From Firmicutes bacterium UBA7510 (GTDB taxonomy: Bacteria > Bacillota > Clostridia > Tissierellales > Sedimentibacteraceae), in contig DLNM01000053.1 of NCBI GenBank assembly GCA_002479485.1, forward strand, positions 1-37,096: 37,096 bases of DNA, given 5' to 3'. Of the stretch, positions 1 through 8,370 are shown piece after piece. Both the position numbers and the translations under genes were made by a program. Position 1 is the stretch's first letter, and every line of letters begins with the position of its first letter. The notes below the pieces were generated by a model. That model was not told where the DNA came from. It saw only the letters and a program-made list of their open reading frames with translations, and did not search any database.

Positions 1-65
1 TATTAGGGGTTATAATTTCAATATAATGAATTTAAAGATTAATAAAAAAGGTAAATACTTAGGAT

Positions 66-932
66 ATGGAAGAACTATATAGAAAAAATGAAAATGAAAC
101 AAATGAATTTGTAACTAAAGCTATAAGATTAATGTTAGTATTTGTTCTTATAATTGGAGCTCTATGTAAACTTAATATTTTTGATGTTTCTGATTATATA
201 ATTGATGGATTTATTTTTGCATCATTGTTACCATTAGTTTTACCTACAGTATTAGTAGATATTTTGCATATTTATAATAAATGGATTAAGTATATATTAA
301 TTCTATGTGTAGTAATTACTACAGGTATAGCATATGTTGTTTTTACTTATCAGGCATTAATTATTTTTATTGTTCCTTCTATTCTGGCAACATTCTATCT
401 TGATAAAAGAGTTATGCTGTTTACAGGTATTTCAACAGTTATAATTATTATAATTTCCCATTTCATAACAGGATTTTACTTATTTCAGCCGTGGATTGAA
501 CCATTTACAGATATAAAATTGATTATGTTATATGGAGCATTGCCAAGAGTGCTTCAATATACATTTTGCTTGATTTTATTGTATATTTTGTCTAAAAGAT
601 ATTCAAAATTTATATCTAGCCTTTATTCTTTTATGGGTGAAGAAACTATATGTGATAGAAAAGATGTTAAACCTACATATGGTAAGAATGAATTAGATAT
701 AGATGAATTGGATAAAGTTATCGGATTAATGACAGAACGAGAAAAAGATGTTTTTAAACTTTTAGTAACAGGACATACTAATGCTCAAATTGCCAATACT
801 CTTTATATATCACATGGAACCGTTAAAAATTATGTTTCTGTTATCTATGATAAGATAGGTGAAAGAGACAGAACTGCTCTAGTATTGAAATATAGCTCAT
901 ATTACCGTAATTGTGACCTAAGTCATATATAA
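66..932 (+). CDS. Membrane-anchored LuxR-type transcriptional regulator
   Basis: A 288-aa protein whose first ~190 residues are a run of hydrophobic segments (about six to seven membrane helices), followed by a short linker and a C-terminal LuxR/GerE helix-turn-helix (about residues 223-282). The HTH has the usual landmarks: LTEREKDVFKLL, then AQIANTLYISHGTVKNYVS. By family knowledge this is a DNA-binding output domain. The membrane part resembles no sensor domain I can name, so the signal is unknown. The start ATG lacks a strong ribosome site (AAAAAGG lies about 15 nt upstream). A hairpin overlaps the stop codon. The next gene (a surface peptidase) is on the same strand and could be a target, but that is inference from adjacency only. 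Confidence 0.85.
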   Translation: MEELYRKNENETNEFVTKAIRLMLVFVLIIGALCKLNIFDVSDYIIDGFIFASLLPLVLPTVLVDILHIYNKWIKYILILCVVITTGIAYVVFTYQALIIFIVPSILATFYLDKRVMLFTGISTVIIIIISHFITGFYLFQPWIEPFTDIKLIMLYGALPRVLQYTFCLILLYILSKRYSKFISSLYSFMGEETICDRKDVKPTYGKNELDIDELDKVIGLMTEREKDVFKLLVTGHTNAQIANTLYISHGTVKNYVSVIYDKIGERDRTALVLKYSSYYRNCDLSHI

Positions 933-967
933 AATTATGACTTATATCATATATAAATATTACCGTA
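901..967. repeat. Hairpin and flanking direct repeats at the 3' end of the LuxR gene
   Basis: TAAGTCATA (919-927) and TATGACTTA (936-944) are perfect inverted copies with an 8-nt loop, overlapping the stop codon at 930-932. ATTACCGTA occurs at 901-909 and again at 959-967, flanking the hairpin. There is no T-run, so this is a poor intrinsic terminator; it may be an mRNA 3'-end structure or a regulator site for the next gene. Confidence 0.45.
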
Positions 968-1033
968 GTAACTATTAAAATAAACACTCAAATGAGATAC
1001 TTAGGCTATTAAATTTTAATAGGAGTGTTTAAT

Positions 1034-1810
1034 ATGAAGAAAAAATTTTTATGGAAATTATTGTTGAGTGTAGTTATTTTATTTGTTATTTTGGTAGTGA
1101 TAAACTTTATACCAACATGGAATTTAAAAACTAATGGAATGAATATGCTGGAGGGAGATTTTGTAGACGTATACTATGAAACTGCTGAAGCTGCTGAAGC
1201 AGCAGCTAAAGATGTATTTGAGCTAGCAAATTCACAAGCTGAAAATATTGCAACTAGACTAGGTTTTACAGAAAAACAAGACGTTAAAATATACATCTAT
1301 GATAATCAGTTAACTATGCAATCTAAAAAATATGGATATATAGCTCCTTGGTTGGGGCTTAAATGGTATATTGGAGATAATATAGGCACAGATGTTATTC
1401 TTACTTCACCGGCCAATCCGGGAAAAGAGCATAATTATGATTCTGTTAGAAACGCTGTTCTTCATGAAATGGTGCATGGATATGTAAGCACAATTAATTC
1501 TGATATAAGCTTATGGCTAACAGAGGGAATGGCTCTGTATTTGTCAAATGGTGAACCGTTTTATAAAAAATACTTACAATCAATTGATATACCTTCTTAT
1601 AAAGATATACAAACAAGAAGCCCAATTAAATTTTCTAATATAGGAGGATATAGTTTGGCTCATACCTATATCGAATATTTAGAAAAAACATATGGATGGA
1701 ACAGAGTTTTAGAATTGATTAAATCAGAAAATTATATGGAAGTATTTGAAAAATCAGAGAAGGACATATATTCTGAGTGGATTGAATATTTGCTAAATTA
1801 TTATCAATAA
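1034..1810 (+). CDS. Membrane-anchored gluzincin-type metallopeptidase (peptidase MA-like)
   Basis: A 258-aa protein with an N-terminal signal anchor (about residues 5-25) and a zinc-peptidase core. HEMVH (residues 144-148) is the HExxH zinc/catalytic motif, and WLTEGMALY supplies the downstream Glu ligand (E164), the gluzincin arrangement. The family cleaves peptides with one zinc; the anchor places the active site outside the membrane. An Ala/Glu-rich stretch (residues ~45-60) follows the anchor. I chose the ATG at 1034 over the in-frame GTG at 1025 because the AGGAG at 1021-1025 gives 8-nt spacing to the ATG. The substrate is unknown. Confidence 0.82.
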   Translation: MKKKFLWKLLLSVVILFVILVVINFIPTWNLKTNGMNMLEGDFVDVYYETAEAAEAAAKDVFELANSQAENIATRLGFTEKQDVKIYIYDNQLTMQSKKYGYIAPWLGLKWYIGDNIGTDVILTSPANPGKEHNYDSVRNAVLHEMVHGYVSTINSDISLWLTEGMALYLSNGEPFYKKYLQSIDIPSYKDIQTRSPIKFSNIGGYSLAHTYIEYLEKTYGWNRVLELIKSENYMEVFEKSEKDIYSEWIEYLLNYYQ

Positions 1811-1868
1811 TTAATATATATTTATGCGAAAGAATGTATGTAATATAAAATAGAAAGTTGGGGGATTT

Positions 1869-2202
1869 ATGAAAAAACATATAATTATTGCAGGTGTACC
1901 GCGCAGGGAAAAGCACAATTTCACAAATGATTTCTAAAACATTTGGTTATCAGCATGTTAGCATGGATTCAATTATAACAGCTGATTTTACTATTGAAGA
2001 AAGATATCAAATACTAAAAGAAAATGATACGCCAAATGATTATACATTTTATAATTCTAATGAGGAAAATTATAAGAGCTGTTTTGAAATTGTAGATATT
2101 AGTAAGCTAATAAAAAAACAATGTGTATTATATGGATTGCTTTTCTTTGAAACTTCGAGAAACAGGGAGAATGTAATAAATTCATTTTTACAATCGTTAT
2201 AA
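1869..2202 (+). pseudogene. Decayed P-loop nucleoside/adenylate-kinase-like gene
   Basis: A good ribosome site (GGGGGA) precedes the ATG at 1869, which reads MKKHIIIAGVPR and then leaves frame. The second half of the Walker A motif (RAGKSTISQ) is in another frame. Restoring 2 nt near 1900-1904 joins them into G-V-P-R-A-G-K-S-T, a perfect GxxxxGKS/T loop. The protein then runs to YGLLFFETSRNRENV and ends in SFLQSL. After MDSIITA the sequence jumps straight to DFTIEERYQILKEND; P-loop kinases of this kind as I remember them carry a longer lid/substrate region here, so an internal deletion of some tens of residues is likely. Two lesions make this a pseudogene; the frameshift alone could be a sequencing error. 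Confidence 0.75.
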
Positions 2203-2353
2203 ATAGATATATTGCATAATACAAAGTTTACTAATTCCAATTTATTGAACTATTATATAAAGGAGATAGTAATAGACAAAGCATATAACAAATAGAAAAT
2301 GGTATTTCACAATTGTTTAGAACACTTTGTACAGTCTGTTACTAAAAATAAGT

Positions 2354-2959
2354 ATGAAAATACAGCGAATAAATACATATGACGATATTAGATTTGAAGG
2401 ACAAGTGTTAAAACAACATGGTGCATATTTAATTGATGATAAATTTCCTTGTCAATTTCTTATTAAAGACATTGATTCAGCAATAGTGTATTACCATGAT
2501 TATGATAACATTGTAGAAATTATTGATGAGTTTAGATTTTATACGAAGCATATATGTAATTTTTATAATGCGAATAACATGTTAATTAAAAATTATGATA
2601 ATGTTAAGCTTTTTATGGCTAATATTAATGAACTTCAGCCATCACAATTTTATATAAACTCTGAAAAGATGAATAATATAGCAAGCTGGGCTAAAAATAC
2701 AGAACATTTTATAATACCAGTATTGAAAAAAGAAAATGATTTAATTGTATTGGATGGACATACAAGGCTTTATTTAGCTAAAAAATTAAATATTGAAGAA
2801 GTATATGTATATGAAGATAGCTCAGATGATTATATTTGGGGGTTTGTGGATGAGGCGAAAAAAAGAAATATAAACACTATAAATGATTTGAAACTTGTAT
2901 CAAATGAAGATTACAAGGAGCTTTGGCATAAGTTCTGTGATGATTTTTTTAATAGATAA
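2354..2959 (+). CDS. ParB-like (ParB/sulfiredoxin-fold) protein of unknown function
   Basis: A 201-aa protein starting MKIQRINTYDD. About residues 90-145 look like a ParB/sulfiredoxin-type nuclease or phosphotransfer fold: ELQPSQFYI, then VLDGHTRLYLAKKL, where GHTRLY (from residue 135) takes the place of the GxxR box seen in ParB N-terminal domains. There is no helix-turn-helix and no partner ParA, so chromosome partitioning is unlikely. It follows the decayed kinase gene, and a good Shine-Dalgarno (AAAGGAGAT at about 2260) stands upstream with no sensible start after it. I chose the ATG at 2354 because the in-frame TTG at 2327 adds residues unlike the domain. Neither start has a clear ribosome site, so the 5' end may also be damaged. 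Confidence 0.6.
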   Translation: MKIQRINTYDDIRFEGQVLKQHGAYLIDDKFPCQFLIKDIDSAIVYYHDYDNIVEIIDEFRFYTKHICNFYNANNMLIKNYDNVKLFMANINELQPSQFYINSEKMNNIASWAKNTEHFIIPVLKKENDLIVLDGHTRLYLAKKLNIEEVYVYEDSSDDYIWGFVDEAKKRNINTINDLKLVSNEDYKELWHKFCDDFFNR

Positions 2960-2968
2960 GTTAAAAGC

Positions 2969-2993
2969 AAAAGCAAGGCTGAGCCTTGCTTTT
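2969..2993. terminator. Bidirectional intrinsic terminator between convergent genes
   Basis: A perfect 12-bp palindrome, AAAAGCAAGGCT / AGCCTTGCTTTT, with a T-rich flank on each strand. It separates the plus-strand ParB-like gene from the minus-strand peroxiredoxin. Confidence 0.85.
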
Positions 2994-3035
2994 ACTATTT
3001 TTTATTTACAAAGATTATTACATACTCTCAGATTA

Positions 3036-3500
3036 TTACATATTCTCTTTCAAATACTCCAATATTTCAGAAGCATTAGTATCTGGTTTAACTTTTTCCC
3101 ATACCTTTTCTATGATACCATTTTCGTCTATTAGGTAAGTTGTTCTAGCAACACCCATGCTTGTTTTGCCATACATTTTCTTTTCCTTCCACACATCATA
3201 ATCCTTTATTGCTTTTAGTTCTGGATCTGATAAGATTATGAAAGGAAGCTCATGTTTTTGTGCAAATTTAGTATGAGAAGCTTCACTATCTTTGCTTATA
3301 CCTATTACTTCAATACCAAGCTCCTTATATTCATTGTATGCTGCAGTAAATGCAGTTGCTTGTCTTGTTCAGCCAGATGTATTATCCTTAGAATAAAAAT
3401 ATACTATTACTTTTTTACCATTAAAATCTGATAGCTTAACAGTGTTTCCATCCTTATCATTAAGCTTTATTTCAGGTGCTTTTGAACCTTGATTTAACAT
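3036..3500 (-). CDS. Bcp/AhpC-type peroxiredoxin, predicted selenoprotein (in-frame TGA = Sec44)
   Basis: Reading the minus strand from the ATG at 3500 (ribosome site GGGAGGT, 7-nt spacing) gives 154 residues to a TAA at 3038, open except for one TGA at 3371-3369. The protein runs MLNQGSKAPEIKL (thioredoxin-fold start), VIVYFYSKDNTSG-[TGA]-TRQATAF, EVIGISKDS and RTTYLIDENG, the usual order of a Bcp-type peroxiredoxin. The TGA sits exactly where the family has its peroxidatic Cys (consensus D-x-T-x-G-C-T). The rest of the protein contains no Cys, so it would be a 1-Sec enzyme reducing peroxides. Selenocysteine in peroxiredoxins of anaerobic clostridia is established. It lies 24 nt downstream of yaaA on the same strand, suggesting a peroxide-stress operon. 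The alternative is a nonsense mutation. The last codons are duplicated in tandem just downstream (3011-3029). Confidence 0.72.
3341..3355 (-). promoter_or_regulatory. Candidate SECIS-like hairpin after the Sec codon
   Basis: In the mRNA a stem CUGCA / UGCAG with loop UUUAC begins 13 nt after the UGA. A bacterial SECIS must lie just downstream of the codon, so the position fits. The stem is short and lacks an obvious loop G, so this is only a candidate. Confidence 0.3.
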
Positions 3501-3524
3501 TTTTTTACCTCCCATATTCTTTTG

Positions 3525-4268
3525 TTATTTCATTAAAAATACATATTTATTATCTGTTGACTGTTCTTGGCTAAACGAAAAGCCTATTCTGTCAAAGTTT
3601 TTTATACCATCAATATTATTAATTTCATTTTCAGCCATATATCTGACCATTTCTCCTCTTGCCATTTTAACGTAAACTCCATTTTCTTTTATTTTCCCAT
3701 TTGAGAATTCTCCAAAAATAGCTGATACAAACCTAATGTCAGGAGTCAAATATTTACTTATTGTCTTGCTATATTCTTCTGAAGCAAGATTTAAAATTTC
3801 ATTTTCATTGTCTATAAGTTCATTAAAAATTAAGTCTTTTCAATAATCATATAGGTTTTTACAGAAGTCTATTTTTAACTTAGCTTGCATTTCTAGTCTA
3901 TAGGGAACTATACCGTCTAATGGTTTTAATATTCCGTAAAATCCAGAAAGTATCCGTAAGTTTTTTTGAATATATTGAAAATATTTATTTTCAAAAATCT
4001 GTGGAGACATGTATTTATATTGTATTCCGTCATATGTTAGAATTGCTGTACTTAAGCTTGTCCTAAGATTCATATTTTGGTATCTTTCATAATTAAGCTT
4101 TGCTATTTCATCATTGCAGTTTAAGATTTTTTTTAGCTCATCAAATGGAAGTGATTTCATGTAATCTGCGAGTTTTTCAGCCTTGTCTATAAATTTTGGC
4201 AAATCTATATAAGAAGGATATTCAGTGTCTATATGCATTTTTTTAGCTGGTGAAATAATAATTTTCAT
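3525..4268 (-). pseudogene. yaaA: Peroxide stress protein YaaA, interrupted by one in-frame TGA
   Basis: The gene begins MKIIISPAKKM (ribosome site GTAGGAGT) and shows YaaA/DUF328 landmarks: LRTSLSTAILTYDGIQYKY, LRILSGFYGILKPLDGI and PYRLEM. After KNLYDY the frame meets TGA at 3842-3840 (codon 143) and then continues unbroken for 104 residues (KDLIFNELI, ILNLASEEYSK, YVKMARGEMVRYM) to a TAA at 3525. In E. coli YaaA the equivalent position is Trp (LYQFWGD), so TGG to TGA is the simplest explanation. YaaA lowers free iron during peroxide stress in E. coli, which suits the downstream peroxiredoxin. This is a one-base nonsense mutation, a sequencing error, or readthrough; TGA is not reassigned here, because the anti-sigma gene ends normally with TGA. 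Confidence 0.85.
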
Positions 4269-4454
4269 GTTTACTCCTACTTATCGTAATAGTATTCTAC
4301 TATAATAATATCAGAAAAATACAATGTTTTCAATAATACAAACTGTGGGATGTATGTCAGCTTATAGTTTGATACAGGATATTGCTTATTAAAAATTTAG
4401 GTGAAAATATGATATAATATTACTACCTAGATTTTTTATTGTTATTATTAAGTA

Positions 4455-5003
4455 TTAGAAAACTGAAAATTGGTTAGCTATTCCATAAAACATATAATCA
4501 GCCATATTTAAAGCTTCTGCTTCAATTTGATCATAGATTGCAATATCCTCTTCATATTTTCCTGCGAGCCGTAGTACAGCCTCTTTTTCAGTCATCTGTA
4601 AGTGACTATAAAGTAACTCTTTCCATTTTGATTCATCCCAATATGGATTAATTTGAGCTAGAAAAGCTGCAATTTCATCGGCATTAGCGTACCATTTTTT
4701 ACGTGCTTCATCAGCAGCTTTTGTATCATTATTTTTAGCAGCATTTACTAAATCAGCTGCAATGAGTAAGTGTTGTGTAAATAGGTCTTTGAAATGATCA
4801 GCGATTTCATCTCCATAAAACTGTCTAAATAATTCTGCAAAATCACTAGGATTTCTTAAAAGACGCTTGGTGGTTGGATCCAAATCTCCTAAATTTGCAG
4901 CCGTACTGATAATAAAAGAACGTGTCCAGTGAACATGTTGCTCCCAGAGCATCCGTAACTGATTTAAAAGCGCTACTTGGTACAGCGTATATCTAAAGTC
5001 CAT
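4455..5003 (-). CDS. Conserved hypothetical helical protein
   Basis: A 182-aa, almost entirely helical protein with two similar-looking halves, each opening with a Leu/His-rich helix (LNQLRMLWEQHVHWTRSFI; LFTQHLLIAADLVNAAKN). The His and Glu residues on these helices could form a di-metal or ligand site in a four-helix bundle, but I recognise no named family. I prefer the ATG at 5003 (MDFRYTLYQ) because GGAGAGGAG lies 13 nt upstream; a longer in-frame reading from 5075 has no ribosome site. Its codon use includes more GC-ending codons than its neighbours, a weak hint of recent acquisition. It is divergent from the Cache-GGDEF-EAL gene. Confidence 0.65.
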   Translation of the reverse strand: MDFRYTLYQVALLNQLRMLWEQHVHWTRSFIISTAANLGDLDPTTKRLLRNPSDFAELFRQFYGDEIADHFKDLFTQHLLIAADLVNAAKNNDTKAADEARKKWYANADEIAAFLAQINPYWDESKWKELLYSHLQMTEKEAVLRLAGKYEEDIAIYDQIEAEALNMADYMFYGIANQFSVF

Positions 5004-5127
5004 AAAAGTATTAATTCTCCTCTCCAATATATATTTATCAATTAATATATGCTTAAAAACAAAGTTTGCTTGCATTAGTCATCTATCACATTTTTAAGAA
5101 TAAAATGTAATAAAAATTAATTAACAT

Positions 5128-5157
5128 TTGACATATTTAATAAAATTATTCTAATAT
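5128..5157 (+). promoter_or_regulatory. Candidate sigma-A promoter running into the tandem repeat
   Basis: TTGACA (5128-5133), 18-nt spacer, TAATAT (5152-5157). The -10 box lies in the first copy of the 23-bp repeat, so each copy carries the same TAATAT. It would drive the c-di-GMP gene with a leader of about 150 nt. Confidence 0.4.
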
Positions 5158-5206
5158 TATTAATAAAATTATTCTAATATTATTAATAAAATTATTCTAA
5201 TATTAT
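5138..5206. repeat. Three perfect tandem copies of a 23-bp unit
   Basis: Copies occupy 5138-5160, 5161-5183 and 5184-5206 and are identical. The unit is A/T except for one C and contains TAATAT. It sits in the promoter region between two divergent genes, so a change in copy number would change spacing or the number of -10-like boxes. Confidence 0.95.
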
Positions 5207-5310
5207 TATTAAAAATAAATAATATGTTATATAGGTAAAAAATGGTTGAAAATTATTATGAAGGGTATAAAATATTATATAAATTAAAGCAAAGGATTTG
5301 ATAGAAAATT

Positions 5311-7533
5311 ATGAAAAATAGTAAAAATCGAAAATTATACATAATTGTTTTAATAGTATTGTTTATATCAATCCTAATTGTTTTAGGGTATAGTTTTATT
5401 AGACAAGCTATTGATGGTCTTTATCAAGAAAAGTTGAATTATCTTATGGAGTTATCTGTAAAGAGTTCGCAAAATATTAAAAAACAGATAAATGGAGATT
5501 TATCAACTATTGATGCAATAGCTACTTTTATTTCAGATGATAAGGAATTTGATGTAAGCAAAGCACTATCTATTTTAAAAAAGGAAATGGATAAAGAGTC
5601 ATTTAAAAGAATGGGTATAATTATGCCTGATGGAACAGCTTATAGCACAGACAATAAAATTTTTAATTTTAGTGATAGAGAATATTTTATAAAAGCAATG
5701 AATGGTATAAGTAATGTTTCTGATCGTCTCATAGACAAATCTGATGGAAAAGAAATTAATGTTTATGCATCTCCAATTTATCAAGATGATAATATTATAG
5801 GAGTTATTTTTGCAACAAAATCTCAAGAACAATTTTCTGAAGCTATAAAAATAGAAAGTTTTCATGGTGAGGGATATTCATATGTTATTAATAGTGATGG
5901 CAGACCAGTTGTAAATACTGATAATATTAACAGTATTGGTGACTTTGAAAATTTATTTGATGTTATGAAAGAGTATGGCATATATGGAGAAAAATTTGAT
6001 AAGATTTTAAAAGATATAAGTGATGGAAAAGATGGTGATTTTGAATATGTAAGAGATGGTATCAGAAGGCAGTTGTGTTATACAAAAATTGGTGTAAATG
6101 ATTGGTATATAATTTCGGTTGTACCGGTTAGTGTTATATCACTGCAATCTAATAGATTAGTAAAAAGTCTGATAATATTGACATCCTTTATAGTGTTTGT
6201 TATAGCAGCAGTTAGTTTTATAATGAATAATACGTTGCAAAAAAATAATAAAAAATTAGAGAAGCTTGCTTTTTATGACAGCGTGACAGGTTATTCAAAC
6301 TTGCAGAAGTTTAATATAGATGCAAAAAACATAATATTGCAAAATCCAGATAGCTGTTTTGTTATGATAATGATTGACATAAATAAATTCAAAGTTATTA
6401 ATGATATCTATGGTTATGTAGAAGGAAATAATGTTTTAAAATCAATTGCTGAAGCCATAAATGCTAACCTTACAAAAAATGAAACTTTTTGCCGTGTTTC
6501 AAGCGATAATTTTAATATACTGATGAAATACGAAAATAATGAGGAAATTATAAAAAGGCTTGAAAAGATAATTGACAATGTAAATTGCTATTTTGATACG
6601 TATAAAATTGAGATAATAGCAGGTATATATACAGTAATTGATGCATCTTTAGATATTAATGTTTTAAGTGATAGAGCTAACATTTCAAGAAGCATTGCTA
6701 AAAAACTAAATGATGGCTGTTGGTATCATTTTTTCAAGGAAGAAAATAGATTAAACATTCTTAAAGAAAAAGAAATCGAAAATGCTATGGAAAAAGCGCT
6801 CTATAATGGTGAATTTGAAGTGTATCTTCAACCTAAGTATTCATTAATAAATGAAAAAATTATTGGAGCAGAAGCATTGGTTCGATGGAATAGGCCTGGT
6901 GTAGGTCTAATCCCACCGATAGAGTTTATTCCTATTTTTGAACGAAACGGCTTTATTAGAAAGTTGGACTTATACATGTTTGAAAGCGTTTGTAAATTGC
7001 TAGCAGATTGGAATAGAGATTCTTCAAATATTTTAGCTGTACCAATTTCAGTGAATGTTTCAAGAACAAATCTTTCTTCTAATGACCTTGCTCAAAATTT
7101 AAAAAAGATTTCACAAAAATACAATATAAATCCTAAATTTCTTGAGATAGAGTTAACAGAAAGTGCTGTATTTGCGGATGTTGATAATATGATAGATATT
7201 ATGACAAAAATAAAGAATGAAGGATTTCTAGTTTCTATAGATGACTTTGGTAGTGGATATTCATCTCTTAGTGTTATAAAAAATTTACCTACAGACTTCG
7301 TTAAAATTGATAAAAGCTTTATAGATGAGGTTGAAAAAGATGAACGTGGTGAGAAAATTATTTTTAGCATTGTGTCAATGATAAAGTTATTAGGAATTTC
7401 TAGTGTAGCTGAAGGTGTAGAAACGGAAAATCAAATAAACTTGCTTAAAAATGCTGGCTGTGATATAGTGCAGGGTTTTTATTATTCTAAGCCTATTACT
7501 GTTTTGAAATTTGAAAAATTGATTAAAAAATAA
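5311..7533 (+). CDS. Cache-GGDEF-EAL protein, predicted c-di-GMP phosphodiesterase
   Basis: A 740-aa inner-membrane protein: a TM helix (residues ~8-28), an extracellular double-Cache-like sensor (~35-280, with YSYVINSDGRPV), a second TM helix (~288-308), a GGDEF domain (~320-475) and an EAL domain (~490-735). The GGDEF signature is degenerate (SSDNF at 397-401), so cyclase activity is not expected. The EAL domain looks intact: EALVRW (E521), SVNVSR, ELTES, DDFGSGYSSL, VKIDKSF, AEGVET and VQGFYYSKP retain the metal and catalytic residues. The likely role is hydrolysing c-di-GMP in response to an external ligand, with the GGDEF remnant perhaps sensing GTP. It ends 6 bp from the convergent AraC gene; an A/T-only 9-bp palindrome (7526-7551) spans both ends. 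Confidence 0.92.
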   Translation: MKNSKNRKLYIIVLIVLFISILIVLGYSFIRQAIDGLYQEKLNYLMELSVKSSQNIKKQINGDLSTIDAIATFISDDKEFDVSKALSILKKEMDKESFKRMGIIMPDGTAYSTDNKIFNFSDREYFIKAMNGISNVSDRLIDKSDGKEINVYASPIYQDDNIIGVIFATKSQEQFSEAIKIESFHGEGYSYVINSDGRPVVNTDNINSIGDFENLFDVMKEYGIYGEKFDKILKDISDGKDGDFEYVRDGIRRQLCYTKIGVNDWYIISVVPVSVISLQSNRLVKSLIILTSFIVFVIAAVSFIMNNTLQKNNKKLEKLAFYDSVTGYSNLQKFNIDAKNIILQNPDSCFVMIMIDINKFKVINDIYGYVEGNNVLKSIAEAINANLTKNETFCRVSSDNFNILMKYENNEEIIKRLEKIIDNVNCYFDTYKIEIIAGIYTVIDASLDINVLSDRANISRSIAKKLNDGCWYHFFKEENRLNILKEKEIENAMEKALYNGEFEVYLQPKYSLINEKIIGAEALVRWNRPGVGLIPPIEFIPIFERNGFIRKLDLYMFESVCKLLADWNRDSSNILAVPISVNVSRTNLSSNDLAQNLKKISQKYNINPKFLEIELTESAVFADVDNMIDIMTKIKNEGFLVSIDDFGSGYSSLSVIKNLPTDFVKIDKSFIDEVEKDERGEKIIFSIVSMIKLLGISSVAEGVETENQINLLKNAGCDIVQGFYYSKPITVLKFEKLIKK

Positions 7534-7539
7534 TAAGAT

Positions 7540-8370
7540 TTAATTATTTTTAGCTGATACACCAAATTGCTTCTTGTATGCTCTTGAAAATGCTGAATAG
7601 CTATTAAAGCCACATTCATAGCAGGCTGTTGTAACTGGTATATTATTTTCAATCATAGATTTAGCATGCAATAGTCGTTTACTAGTTATATAATTACCGA
7701 TTGTATAGCCTGTTTCAGATTTAAATAGGTGCATTAAATAATATTTGTTTAAGAATAAGGATTTTGAAATTATGTCTATAGATAAGTTTTCTGTTATATG
7801 ATTATGTATGAATTCAATAACTCTAGAAATTGTTATATTTGATTCATAGGTTTCAATATAAGAAATATTATTATTCATAGCAGCACGATTAAGCTGTATC
7901 ATAAATTCTAGAAATAGGATTTTTCGATACAGCTCATTTGCGTATTCATAATCGTTATATGAATTTTCAAGTTCCTTAAATACTTTAAATAACTTACTAC
8001 TTTTTAGTGATTCAAGTCTTAATACATTGCTATTTTCAGATTTAACCTTTTCAAAGCAGTAGTTTAAATCATAGCTTTTTTCCTTATATGAATTCACAAA
8101 ATTAGTAGATACATAAATTATTATTCTTTCGTAAGTACTACTGTCATTAATTATTGGCTTATGTATTTCCCCAGAGCCTACAAGTATGACATCATAAGGC
8201 TTAAGAGCATAGGACTTACCTTCTATGCAATAAGTTACATTTCCCTTTATAAACAATATAATTTTCTGAAAATCATGATAGTGAAAATTAAATTCCTCTA
8301 GTCCATTATCAAACAAATGAAACATTTTAAACTCACTATTTAAATATCCTGTTTTTTCATACAAAGACAT
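7540..8370 (-). CDS. AraC-family transcriptional regulator
   Basis: A 276-aa protein with an N-terminal cupin-like sensing domain (residues ~1-150: HYHDFQKIILFIKGNVTYCIEGK, then LVGSGEIHKPI) and two C-terminal AraC helix-turn-helices (~175-272, including LSIDIISKSLFLNKYYLMHLF and TTACYECGFNSYSAFSRAYK followed by KQFGVS). The start is supported by TAGGAGG 5 nt upstream. Family members bind a small molecule in the cupin and activate nearby genes. It is divergent from the ddl leader, whose upstream region has an AGCATT...AATGCT dyad (8431-8463) that could be its operator. The ligand is unknown. Confidence 0.9.
   Translation of the reverse strand: MSLYEKTGYLNSEFKMFHLFDNGLEEFNFHYHDFQKIILFIKGNVTYCIEGKSYALKPYDVILVGSGEIHKPIINDSSTYERIIIYVSTNFVNSYKEKSYDLNYCFEKVKSENSNVLRLESLKSSKLFKVFKELENSYNDYEYANELYRKILFLEFMIQLNRAAMNNNISYIETYESNITISRVIEFIHNHITENLSIDIISKSLFLNKYYLMHLFKSETGYTIGNYITSKRLLHAKSMIENNIPVTTACYECGFNSYSAFSRAYKKQFGVSAKNN

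Noticed and set aside
3036..4268. TGA reassigned to Trp or another amino acid in this organism
   Set aside because: The anti-sigma gene ends with a normal TGA overlapping the next start, and other genes use TGG for Trp; the two TGAs are better explained one by one.
7526..7551. Two-way terminator between the EAL and AraC genes
   Set aside because: The 9-bp stem AAAAATAAT/ATTATTTTT is A/T only and overlaps coding ends; too weak to list as a terminator.
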